DNA of 64,000 bases from Eretmocerus hayati. Its lineage: Eukaryota; Arthropoda; Insecta; Hymenoptera; Aphelinidae. A program made the translations under genes and the position numbers. The stretch lies in the NCBI GenBank assembly GCA_029851415.1, contig CM056742.1, positions 156,927,121 to 156,991,120 on the forward strand. The letters are read 5' to 3'. Below the pieces are notes generated by a model. The model saw only the letters and a list, made by a program, of their open reading frames with translations, was not told the origin of the DNA and ran no database searches. Positions 1 through 10,284 of the stretch are shown in pieces; positions within the stretch are counted from its first letter, which is position 1; every line of letters begins with the position of its first letter.

Positions 1-470
1 GGAATGGATAGGTCCTTCTGGAACTCTCATCTGAAGCTTTGACATAACCGAAGTGTGATGACGAGTTTTTCCTGCAATCATAAAGTTTTACGCTTGCTAT
101 GGGATACTTTTTTTTTCTTTCTTCTCGTTGCCCTTCGAGAGAGCGACGCGCGCGGGTCGAAAGCTATCAAACCGTGACAACGATGGTCACTGGAGACATT
201 GAGGCTCTCTAAAAGGTTTTTCCTGTCCGCGTTATAACGTCTAATTGGCCATTCGGATGGACGTGGTTCAAATATTAGTGCTTTCCTGCCCTGTATTCGA
301 TCCTCTCTATAAGTCCTTCGAATACCAAGTAGACTCAATTTTGATATTCCTGATATATGGAAAATTTAGGATTAATAGGTTGGAGTCCAACCGGACGGAC
401 TTCTGGAAAACGCATTGCAAATGCTTACACTTATCGAACGCGTAGCTCTATTCGGCCTTCAGAATTTTAA

Positions 471-1300
471 CCTTTGTTTGAGGAATTTTCTACAATTTTA
501 TGCAAAATTGAAGCTTGGCTGACCAGGGGAGCACTTGACTTCCGGGTCACCAATCTTCTCCAAAATTTGTTTACAGTTTGGTATCACCTAGAATATGAAG
601 AACCCAGAGTGACTCCGTCAAATGGGCTCCCTGTTCAGGGCTACGAGTAAAAATGTTAGCATTGTCAGTATATCTGTATATATCACTTTTTAACATGGGC
701 CTATATGAGCAATGCTAATCTCAATCGCTGTATCTTTGGACAGGAGGCCCATTTGACGGAGTTACTCTGGATTCTTCATATTCTAGGTGATATCAAACTG
801 TAAACAAATTTTGGGGAAGATTGGCGACTCGGAAGTTAAGTGCTCCCCTTGTGAGTTCTCGACCTCTCGTACCTCTATTAGATGATCCAAATGATTCACA
901 GAATGTGACACCGGCTCATGTACTCGTCCAATTTGATCCGTACTTAGTTCCAGAACCAGTCTATTAATAAAGATGGATCCCCATCTCAAAACGCTGGCGT
1001 ATCCCTCAACAAATGATTCAAAGCTTCTGACGCCAATGATCATGGGAGAAGTTGCAGATACTGAACCAACGTCACAGATGGCGAGCACCGGAGTTGTCCT
1101 ATCGAGGTAGGTAATTTAGTATTCGTACGTGCAGAGAACACCCCTCTTACCCAGTGACCCTTGGCTCGAGTTACAGCCATTAATTTTGGCAACGACAGTG
1201 TCCCATGCGTCGCATCGTCACTGTACGCGTCGCGATTAAGACCCTTGACCGTCCAATTACCAAGCTGATCCTCCCTATTCAGAACTTTGTAGACAATGAT
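471..1300 (+). pseudogene. Decayed Bel/Pao LTR retrotransposon, integrase C-terminal part
   Basis: Seen: a plus-strand frame ending at 522 reads FEEFSTILCKIEAWL. A second frame starting near 855 reads SRPLVPLLDDPNDS, followed by VTPAHVLV and VPEP, then a stop near 967. A third frame from 1107 reads VGNLVFVRAENTPLTQ, an in-frame TGA where tryptophan is expected, then PLARVTAINFGND. Known: the order FEEF..L..IEA, NSRPL..L..DPND, LTPAHFLIG...PEP, VGDLV..R....P..WPLGRV is the conserved C-terminal end of Bel/Pao integrases, which insert the element's cDNA into the chromosome. The copy is dead: it has stops and frameshifts and is split at 523-851 by an inserted palindromic element. No flanking LTR was delimited. 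Upstream of 471 the frame is closed by TAA and I recognise no more of the polyprotein. Confidence 0.88.
523..851. mobile_element. 329-bp palindromic non-autonomous DNA element, copy 1
   Basis: Almost the whole element folds on itself: 525-640 pairs with 737-849. The centre (about 657-724) carries an inner imperfect inverted repeat, TTAGCATTG...CAATGCTAA. Terminal repeats are CCAGGGGAGCAC and, on the other strand, CAAGGGGAGCAC. The boundaries come from the host sequence: the flanking Bel/Pao frame resumes on the far side, leaving TGA on both sides (520-522 and 852-854) as a 3-bp target duplication. It has no coding capacity. The superfamily is not certain; 3-bp duplications fit PIF/Harbinger-like or related elements. 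Confidence 0.85.
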
Positions 1301-1923
1301 GATTCGATACAATAATTTATCGTTTCCGATCTATTTACTTTCGAGATGTTTGATGATACTTATCTAGTTTATTATGAATTGACCACATCATGAAATTTAC
1401 TTGATACTAGCGTTATTGCCGCACTCGCTACCGCTCGTTCGGCTTGTAAATGACCTTGATAAGTCAGAGGCTCCTGAAGTGCATTTGTAGTTTAATAATG
1501 ATGTTTGTAAAATGATGGTTGGTGATTAGTTCAAGATGCCAGATAGAAGTTTCTCAGGAAGTTTGCAAAAGTGGTATTATAATCTTGAGTTATACCTGTC
1601 GAGAGATATATAGAATTGAAAAATCCGAATATATTGTTCTCAATTTTCGAAACGGCTGTCTTGGCTGAATTAAAGGCCTGAACTATCAACACTGGTATTA
1701 ATAGTCGTTGGTAACCTGAAGGTTAAGAGTTGATCCGCGAGTTGGGCGCTGTTGTCTTTGTGGCGTAGGAATGAATTGAAGAACCTGCATAAAACCAGAG
1801 ACTCGGACTGATTTTCAGCCCACGGTGACTGCATCATTGACATTAACCCTCGGGTGACGACGGAGTATTAATAGCAGTGTAGAAGATTTTACTGATGAGC
1901 TAGATCTAATTAGACCGAACTAA

Positions 1924-2252
1924 CGAGAAACACCCAGGGGTTGTGGGACACGGATTTGTCATAAACTCTGGGGATAGTCTCCTTTTACTGCCAAAAGATG
2001 AAACCCAGAGCCGCACTTGCAAATGCCCAATCGTTTTCGAGATGCAGCTCATAACATTAGCAATTCGAGTATATCTATACATATATTTTTTGACAATGGG
2101 CTCATATGGGCAATGCTAATGTCATAGGCTATAGCTCGAAAATGGTTGGGCATTTGCAAGTGCGGCTCTGGGATTCACTTTTTGGTGGTGAAAGGAGACT
2201 ATCCCTAGAGTTTCAGCCAAATCCGTAGCCCACAACCCCTGAGTGCTCCTTG
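1924..2252. mobile_element. 329-bp palindromic non-autonomous DNA element, copy 2
   Basis: Exactly the same length as copy 1 and flanked by TAA on both sides (1921-1923 and 2253-2255). The arms 1935-2050 and 2110-2245 are complementary. The centre at about 2057-2122 matches copy 1 (TTAGCA...GGGC.CATATGGGCAATGCTAA), as do the end (GTGCTCCTTG) and an ACCCAGAG block in the arm. The rest of the arms differs strongly from copy 1 although each copy still pairs internally. No open frame of note. Confidence 0.85.
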
Positions 2253-2256
2253 TAAG

Positions 2257-2725
2257 CCGAATTAGACAAAACTAGATCGTAGTAGACCTAACTACACCGA
2301 ACAAGACCGAGCTTGTATAAATTATCTCAAACTAGATCGAACTACAACGAACTGGGCCGAGCTGGACCGAACTAAACTTGATCGGACATAACAGAACCGA
2401 ATTAGATTGAATTTTACCGAACTAGGCTTGATTGCATCGAACTAGATTGAATCAGAGTCATTTAGAAAGAACTAGACCCAACTAAAAGAAACTAGATCGG
2501 ACTAGACCACACTAGATTAAACTAGACCGAATTAGACCGTTCTAGACTAACCTAAACCCGATTTGACCAAAGTGAATCGAATGAGACCGAATTAGACCGA
2601 TCTAGGCCCAAATATACCCCACTTCACCGAACTAGACCGAATGAGACTGAGCTAGACCGAATAAGACCAGATAAAACCTAACCAGACCGCACTAGAACGA
2701 ACTACATTGAATTAGACCAGAGAAG
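2257..2725 (+). repeat. Degenerate minisatellite of AACTAGACCG units
   Basis: Dozens of imperfect copies of a 10-13-base word close to GAACTAGACCGA run almost without break. They begin just after palindrome copy 2. The unit length drifts and many units carry substitutions, so this is an old array. No spacer structure, so it is not CRISPR-like. Confidence 0.85.
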
Positions 2726-2744
2726 CTGCACGAGATTCCAGCAT

Positions 2745-3200
2745 CTCGATTCCCAATGCCACATCTCATTCCTCACTGCTCGTTCCTCATAAATCGTCCC
2801 TCAGCACTCACTCTTCATAACTAATTCCTCATAACTCATTCCTCATAACTCCCTCCCCATAACTGACAACTCATAACTCATTCCTCATAACTCGTTCCTC
2901 ACGACTCATTCCTCATAACTCGGTCCTCATGACTCATTCATCATAACTCGTTCCCCACGACTCATTCCTCATAACTCGTTCCTTATGACTCGCTCGTAAT
3001 AGCTCATTAATCATAACTCGTTCCCCATGACTCATGATTCGTTCCTCATACCTCACTCCTCATAACTCTTTCCACATGACTCGTTCGTCAAACCTCATCC
3101 CTCAAATCTCATTCACTCTTTCATCCATCGATGCACTCATCCATCCATTCACCTGACCACTAACCTATTCACCCACCCACCAACCCACCCATGACCCATA
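2745..3200 (+). repeat. Second minisatellite of CATAACTCATTCCT units, then CATC-rich tail
   Basis: Immediately after the AACTAGACCG array comes another tandem array with a unit near ATAACTCATTCCTC, alternating with ATGACTCGTTCCTC. From about 3115 it decays into CATCCATCCATTCACC-type repeats. The two arrays share no unit but abut, so both arose at one unstable spot or were brought in together. Confidence 0.8.
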
Positions 3201-3825
3201 CGGCCATCCATCACACTTCACCCCTCCACATAGGCAACCCAATACGCAGGATGCTGACGGACAAATTTTGGCTAATTATCTTAATTCGAGATGTTTGAGT
3301 CTTTGTTCTATAGGGACTTTGTATTGTGTCTAAATTGAGATGATTTCCAGAGAAATTATAGTGGGCGGAATGTTCGAAAATGTCATACTTACGCGCTTTG
3401 GAATCTGTAGTAACATCTGTTTGTCGCTTAACAAACTTTAGTGGTCGTTGAGCCACGGAGTGAAGTACGTTTTCGCTTAAATAAACTTGTGGTTTCGTTT
3501 CAATCACTGCGACGCTGCGTACATAAGGTATTGCGCCGTTCCACATCTAAACATGCCAGTTCCATTTTCGGCAATGAAAATCTTCATCGATAGATCCACG
3601 AAGCTCGTGAATAGACCATCTGACTTGATAATATGTTCAGATCATCTGAATCAGATGCGCGATAGTCGCGGATGAATGACAGTGTAAAGTGAGTATAGAA
3701 CACTTTGTGCTGTCTTGAATCGTGTCCTGTTATAAAGGCAAATCCAGAGATACCTTCCTGGGATCTGTTAGGTCATCTGGACCGTCATCAAATTTTGTTT
3801 ATTATCCCGTAGTGGGTGGTTTTGT

Positions 3826-4029
3826 TTATGGAAGAGGCAGTCCTTTATTAGATGATTTTTGCGACCACAATGCTTGAGCATCATGCCAGACTTTGTATTT
3901 AATATTCAGGTTTTTTGCCTCTCGATCCATCTTTAATTCCACTCTCGATTTATTTCTTAACAACTTTGTAGCATTTTCCAATTTGATTTTATGATTCTCC
4001 AGTCTTTTTCTCATGAAATCGAGATACAT
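3826..4029 (-). CDS. Coding-like open frame, helical Lys/Arg/Glu-rich, unidentified
   Basis: A 67-codon minus-strand frame with an ATG at 4029. It is rich in K, R, E and N, lacks prolines except at the very end, and contains KVWHDAQALWSQ. Its composition is that of a coiled coil. The spacing of an MD pair and AQALW is reminiscent of the C-terminal region of mitofilin/MIC60, but this comes from memory of the family and is weak. The frame is short and the surroundings have stops in all frames, so it may be an isolated exon, a gene fragment or chance. Confidence 0.2.
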   Translation of the reverse strand: MYLDFMRKRLENHKIKLENATKLLRNKSRVELKMDREAKNLNIKYKVWHDAQALWSQKSSNKGLPLP

Positions 4030-6749
4030 GCCATATCCATCTCATGTCACCACTCCATCATTGCTTGGAGTTAATGTCAATAAAAAGGCGATATCATAGC
4101 GATTTTTTGACCATTCGACTTGAACTCAATTGTTTCTGGGCCGAAACCGTCAATATGTCAAACATATTCTCAGAAGATATCTCATGGTTTTGCCAATCGA
4201 TGACCAGTGTTTTGAGGCTGGCTCACAATTTCGTTACAAAATAAGCCTGCCAGTGGGTTCCCAAAAGTCGGGATCTACCGAGTCGTTAGAGAGTTTCCCA
4301 GTGTATGCTCCTAAGAATGAGATATCCGAGTTTTGAGATCCGTAATTCAACCGTGTTCCTATAGGTCTTGTGCAATTTCATATACGTGAAACTGTACGAG
4401 AACTTGACGATAAAAAAGAAGTTGGAGGTCACCCATCAGCACAATTCAGTTGATGACTTAGATCTGAGAAATATTCAAGTTTCTGACATCATTTGTATTT
4501 ATCTACACGAAAGAATATGAGCAAGATCATACAGCTGAGCTCCCGGACCACAATATGCATCCTCAAAAGCGTTCGCCGCCAACCAGGCTGAGCTCTGAAC
4601 GATAAAAGTAGGCGTTTGCAATAAACTTTTTATTACTTCATTGCTCTTATGAGCTACAGACTCCCCCAACCACCCACACTCAATATAATATATCCATATC
4701 TATACTCACAAGCTTATACGAGTGTACTTTCGTCTCGCTGACTTTCTTGCATATGCGCCTGAGAAGCTTGAGATAGCGCCGCACCAGTTGCTCCATATTC
4801 CTCTGTGGAAGTCCATCACATACAAAACATATAGCTATAGGAAAAACTTGACTATCGCGTAAGCGTTGCATCCGGTAAAGTAGATGCTGTCTATACGTAT
4901 AAACGAGAAGCTTCACGAAGGAAAAAAAAACTCGAACCTCCTAAAAGTTGGGTCGCGAAAGTCCACTCTCGATATCGCTTGTGGAAAAGTTTCGAGACGA
5001 GGGACTTACTTATGCTTCCCCCCAGCGATTTGGAAACTTTTATACTAACAGTGTTTATGTATAGAGATGATATGCGGCTGGTGTATGATATGAATATAGG
5101 ATGAAAGTGTTGAGACTTTGTGAAACGTCTATCAAGAACGAGGATGAATTTGATCGTTCCCTTGTGGAAATTTGTTTGGTGTTTGTAACTATAGTGCGAG
5201 TATTTGGATGCTTTCTACGATGATGACTGTGAAACTGTGGGATGGTGTTCGAATGGAATTCTGAATCGAATTATGGATAACGGTGAAGGTGCCGAGGGAC
5301 GGATCGGGTTATTGGTCTGCGAACCTTGGATCGAGTTGGATAAGATCGCTTGGTTATATACATATGGAATTCATACTTTATCAGAGTTTAGCGTTGAACT
5401 TGGCAGTTTCGAGAGTTGCGCTTTCCGCGCGTGACTTGTACGAACAGAACCTATAACGCAGTTTGAGAAGTCTGCGATACCTGTATATTGAGCATTTGTG
5501 CCTCAAATCATTATCAATTTCGTCTATGTCAAGATAAATCTTGTTTTCCTGCATTACTGATTTTTTCATGTTAGCTGAAAAGAGAATCATTATTTCACTA
5601 TTAAAGATGTAATCTGGAGATCACAATCCAGAATTTCATCATCTGTATATTCTCCAAAAAAAAAAAAAAAACAAGCTGTTGCTTCGGAACATAAGTCTGT
5701 GTCTCTAAATGTCTTTTTTTATGGTGCTAAAACGAAATTGTTTCCAGAGCCGAAAATAAATCAGTGACTCGAACTTTTTAGAATCTTCTTTTGCCTGTCT
5801 GGATGTTTCAAGAATCGGATCACCGTTTCAATGAATGAAATTTCAAATCCAATATACATTGATATCAAGTTTCAGCGCCTTTCTCATAATGCAGTATTAA
5901 AATAAACCAAACCAAACAAAATGAACACATCCTAAACTATCTTATCTAGGCCTTCCTGATGACCCCGCAAGCTAACAACTGCGAGATATTAACCGATAGG
6001 TTAACAACAGCTTAAAATTCATGACCGTTTTTCACTCACAGCCACGATTGATGAACTGGATTGTCGCGAGCTCCTCGTAGAGACTTTGTCTCACAAGACA
6101 GCTCGATAGCAGTAGGTATAAGGTGTGATAATGAATTTCTCTACAAAGGACCTCTGAGCCCTTGTAATTTCCCTTCTCATCGTTAATCATCCTCAACTCG
6201 GTCAACCCCTAGTCCGTAGACTCGACGGTTATTGAAGGCTTCCACAGTGACCGACCAGCCTGGTTGAGACCATTAATTGCGTGTACATAATGAGGTGTCC
6301 AAACGTCGAGATGAAAGACTTCGATAGGGGATCTTGGAATAACTTAGTAAGATGGCCACGTATCTTCTGCCAACCTTTTTTCTTTAGATGACCCACGCTA
6401 TCTTGAGATTGATTACATATTAAGATTTGCCAAAACACGCAGGAATTTGATTCTTTCTCTCAGTATAACACTCATTGAGTTTCACAAATTTTTGTGAATG
6501 ATTCTCAACAAAAACGCGCATGAACACGAAATTATGTTCGAATTTTGTTTTCATTTTGTTTTTGATAGTTTACATTAGGGTTGATGAAGCTTTTTCATCT
6601 AAGACAATGACAATTATTAGTTATATCAAAAATTCCTTTTTTTATCATTTATCAACGCATTTCAACCTTTCCTTCAAGGTTTTTCAGTGGGACCTACTGT
6701 TTGAGGTAGGTTCTGGACCACCGAAAAGCATTGATGAAAAAATTACATT

Positions 6750-6816
6750 GGTGCCGGCCGAGATTCGAACTCCAGCCTTCTGCGTCGACGGCAATGGCCT
6801 CATCCACGAGGCCACG
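6750..6816 (-). repeat. tRNA-like sequence with Pol III A and B boxes (tRNA pseudogene or SINE head)
   Basis: On the minus strand, TGGCCTCGTGGATGAGG resembles an A box and AGTTCGAATCTC a B box, with normal tRNA spacing. The anticodon loop would read CGTCGAC (anticodon TCG), but position 33 is G instead of the near-universal T. The two acceptor ends are not complementary. It is therefore not a working tRNA gene. It fits a tRNA-derived SINE head or an old pseudogene. Confidence 0.6.
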
Positions 6817-8292
6817 GTGAGCTCAACTTTATCAAAATAAAAATAATTCTGATTGAATTTTGTGAGGAATCCGAGCAATAACTACAGATATAGAGAAAGA
6901 ACAAAACTTGTAAAACAATTTCGGAGATAACCCTGATCAAAAATATCATTTTCTTATCATTGTGGGTAATGTATACGGATACCTCGCGCGGATCAACATT
7001 TGTTGCTCTCTGGATTGCGCAGGACATGCAAATCCCGTACAAAAATATGAGCAAAAGAACAGCTATGCACAATATAAAAACCGGTTCCCACAAGAGTCAT
7101 TGAAATCTGCATGATTCTGAATGAGCAGGATCTTGCGAGCAACTGTTATTACGGATTCACGTATATTAAGTCGCATGACGCGGTGACACGGTGATGATAT
7201 TTGCATAATTTGACTCTTCCTTATAAAGAAACTCTGAGCAGGAAACATATCATCTGCATCATGCACGTGTTCCCGATCGAGTAAATCAGAGTCAAGAGCT
7301 AGCTGAGTATTTTTACTTGTAGCTCCATTTACCTAGTTGTTTTTCATCCAAAATCACATAATATACGCTCTCGTTTATGCGCAAAGATACAAAGTTTATA
7401 TCGATGCAAGCCGTTTCCCGTTGCAAATGCAAACATAGTAAAGCTGACGCGCAAGTATGGTAAAGACAATGAATATGATACTAATGTACGCACCAGGTGC
7501 TAGTTCTCGAGTGTGTTGTTGCACCTTTGGTTTATATACTTGAAATGTTTATATCTGTTGCTATGTATATTGATGCATTGTAGTTCTATTTCAAGAGCAA
7601 TAGGATACCAGGTATTAGAGTGGAGTGTCTTCTTGCCGCGTATGTTCTGCACATTAGTTTTTTTGATAATCGAATGCTACCATAACGAAATCTTCTCTTG
7701 ACTTTTGGATTACTTGGAGAGTACAACACACACTGAGTGTTGTAGTTTCTGTGTAATCAAAGAGTCAGATTTTGCGTGGTTAATTCCTCGGTGATCATCA
7801 ATAAAAATTGAAATTTTTGTTGACAAATATTTCCGATGATATTGTGACTCATGTTCCTGGATAAGCATTTATAGTTACGATATTAAGCCAGTTTATTCTC
7901 CAAATAAAATTTATTGTCACTTGAAAGATCGCGTGAGCATGGGTTCTAATACTTTCCTGGTGTAAGCTTACGGACTTCGTGATGATTGATTCTTCGTAAG
8001 TGATCAGTGCGGAAACTTCTGTAATAATACTTACGTAATCTGCAGCACATTTGATTCGTTACGACAATCACCAAGAGTTATGGAAGCTTACTAATAACAC
8101 GATATGTTCTATGAAAATTGGTCCGTCCCTGAATTTTCTTCATTTCCTGGGTAATGTTCATCTAGAATTAGAATTTTGCCCCAACTAAGACATGGGAAGA
8201 TTCTATAAACTTTGTGATGACATTCCAATATCCTTTGAAATTTATTTCAATGTATTGGGCTCAGAAGTATGGAGTGCTTCATGAATAAAATA

Positions 8293-9113
8293 TAAGGTAA
8301 GTGTACCCAACTTGCCCCCATATGCCGATCTCAGGAATGGGCGCTCGTTGACCTTCCTGCAATTTTTTTTACGTTTGTTATGATGAAATATGAGAAAATA
8401 CGTAGTTTTCAACGACCCCGGATCATTTCTGCGTTCTCCAGAAAATATAAAGTTATCTTTGCATTTTTCGTGTTTGCACGGCTAAGAAATCACCGAGGAA
8501 ATCACGTTCACTAAAACCGGTGCCAATTTATTTTTATTCGACCAATCTTGACGTACCTTAGCGCATTCGATTCCTTGTCTCAAGACCTTCAAAATCCGCT
8601 CTTCGGGGTTGCAGAACTCTGATTTGGAGCGATTTTATGTACAAAACACGAAGATGGTTTGAGAATCAAGAAGGCCGACATCGGAGTGTACCCAACATGC
8701 CCCCCATATGGTTATCTCGGAAAGGCGTGCAGTACGACTTTTTTACCACTCAGAACGTGTTTATCACGTCAAAATAGGTCGGAAACGATGTCTTGGGCCA
8801 GCTCAAAGCTACAAATGTCGCTGCACGGTGATCAAAACGGATCAAAGCGATTCTATTCACTTCGTCGCCGATTTACATTGTTTTAAATGATGGGAGCAAG
8901 TTGGGTACACACTTCTGTAAACTCTCAAAAATCACCTTTTGGAAGAATTCAAACAGCTCGGCTCTACTTCATCCAAATTGGACGTATCTTAGCTCATTTT
9001 AAAGGTCTTGAGACAAGCTTCAAAATGAGTTGAAGTACGTTGGAAAATATTGAGATTAGCCAGAATTATTAAGAAAATGGCTTAATGGGGGCAAGTTGGG
9101 TACACTGACTTCA
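8293..9113. mobile_element. 820-bp inverted-repeat element (GTGTACCCAACTTGCC family), copy 1
   Basis: The ends are inverted: AAGTGTACCCAACTTGCCCC on the left and GGGGGCAAGTTGGGTACACT on the right. The same word occurs again inside, once direct (8689) and once inverted (8892), so the element has a double set of ends. Internal segments such as TTGTCTCAAGACCTT (about 8574) and AAGGTCTTGAGACAA (about 9002) also pair. A second copy lies at 28839-29678 and is similar along its whole length. No transposase frame is present. Confidence 0.8.
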
Positions 9114-10055
9114 TATCGGTATTTAAATTCGCGCTACCGTCATCGTAATACATGTCTAGTTTGTATGGAGCGAAGTATCGAGCTACGAACCTCAATAATG
9201 AAATATAACACTAGCTCATGATCCGTAGTTATTCGATCCCGATCCTTTTGTCTATAGAGATACCACCGTTTGCTTTGTATTACCTGGCTTCAGTTATCTC
9301 AGAGAAGGCTAAAAGTGAATTAATTGCGGGGTAATGAGAAGCAAAGCGCTTTGATCTCCCATTGAACAATTTCCAAACTCTTGAATTGATCCTCCAGGCG
9401 ACGAAGGCTCACGATGGCACTTCTCTCAAGCGCCCTCGGGTCCTGTATGTAGAGCAGAACTTCCAACGTTGTAGTTAATGTTATTCAAACACGAAGTATC
9501 GAGACGATATTACGGAATATTTTGAGATTTACAAAGTCGTAGTTTGTCGAGTGGATGGTAGTGACTCAAAAAATGATAGGGAGATCTAAATTTGAATGTA
9601 TTCTCGTGCTTGAGAGTTTGGATCGGTTGGATGGCAGATGGATCACTGACAAAAGACATGTTAGGATACCATTTTGTGATGCAGAAAAGTCTGTGTGTTA
9701 GTCACAGTAATATGATCACTAAGCCTTACGGAAGTGTCACATAGTTGGTTATTCACAAGCCACCTAAAATCGTGATAATGAGATTTTACTGTAAAATTTT
9801 ACGAATTTCAATGTTCGACGATTCCTGTATTTCGAGTCAGTACATATTGGTCGAGATTAATTAGTTTCAAATAGTACATTTCGCACTGAGTTTATGAGGT
9901 TGTAGCTCGCCACTGAACGATTGGTTTTTGACCTGAGCCGCAGGCGAAGGTCGAAAGAATCGTTCGAAAGCGAGGAACCCCGTGAACGAGTTGCGAATAC
10001 TATTCGTTACAATTTTGTAAGCACACAAACGTTGGAAAATTGCAAGATATTACAC
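9114..10055. other. No gene recognised; one short hairpin
   Basis: Ordinary AT-rich sequence. The only structure I see is a hairpin at 9915-9965 (GAACGATT...AATCGTTC with inner GACCT/AGGTC), of unknown role. Confidence 0.5.
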
Positions 10056-10057
10056 TA

Positions 10058-10282
10058 CCGTCAAATTGGGTAATTTTGGAATAGTGGGGTAACTTTGGTA
10101 CACCCTCCAAAGGCTTGTCGTACGTTCCAGGAGCAATAAATAGGATTCCATAGTATTAGAATTGATAAAAGAATTTGATTGGAGTGCTGTGAAATTAACT
10201 GAGTTGCTCCTGAGCGTTGTACAAGACTTCTGAGAGTGTACCAAAGTTACCCCACGTGTACCAAAATTACCCAATTTGACGG
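10058..10282. mobile_element. 225-bp MITE with TA target duplication
   Basis: Inverted ends CCGTCAAATTGGGTAATTTT (left) and, on the other strand at the right, the same word. Both are flanked by TA (10056-10057 and 10283-10284). A second word, GGGGTAACTTTGGTACAC, follows the left end and is mirrored at the right, so each end carries two motif copies. A TA duplication is typical of Tc1/mariner-type MITEs. No coding capacity. Confidence 0.85.
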
Positions 10283-10284
10283 TA

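Larger units (their letters stand above)
3201..8290. other. AT-rich stretch without a recognised gene
   Basis: Apart from the coding-like frame at 3826-4029 and the tRNA-like sequence at 6750-6816, I see no gene, mobile element or long repeat. There are short A runs (5649-5670, 4921-4929). A frame at about 5204-5434 is open but lacks an ATG start and I recognise nothing in it. Confidence 0.6.

Noticed and set aside
783..1312. Minus-strand open frames
   Set aside because: They are shadows of the plus-strand Bel/Pao integrase remnant.
2257..3110. CRISPR-like array
   Set aside because: The units are contiguous and degenerate with no unique spacers, in eukaryotic DNA; this is a minisatellite.
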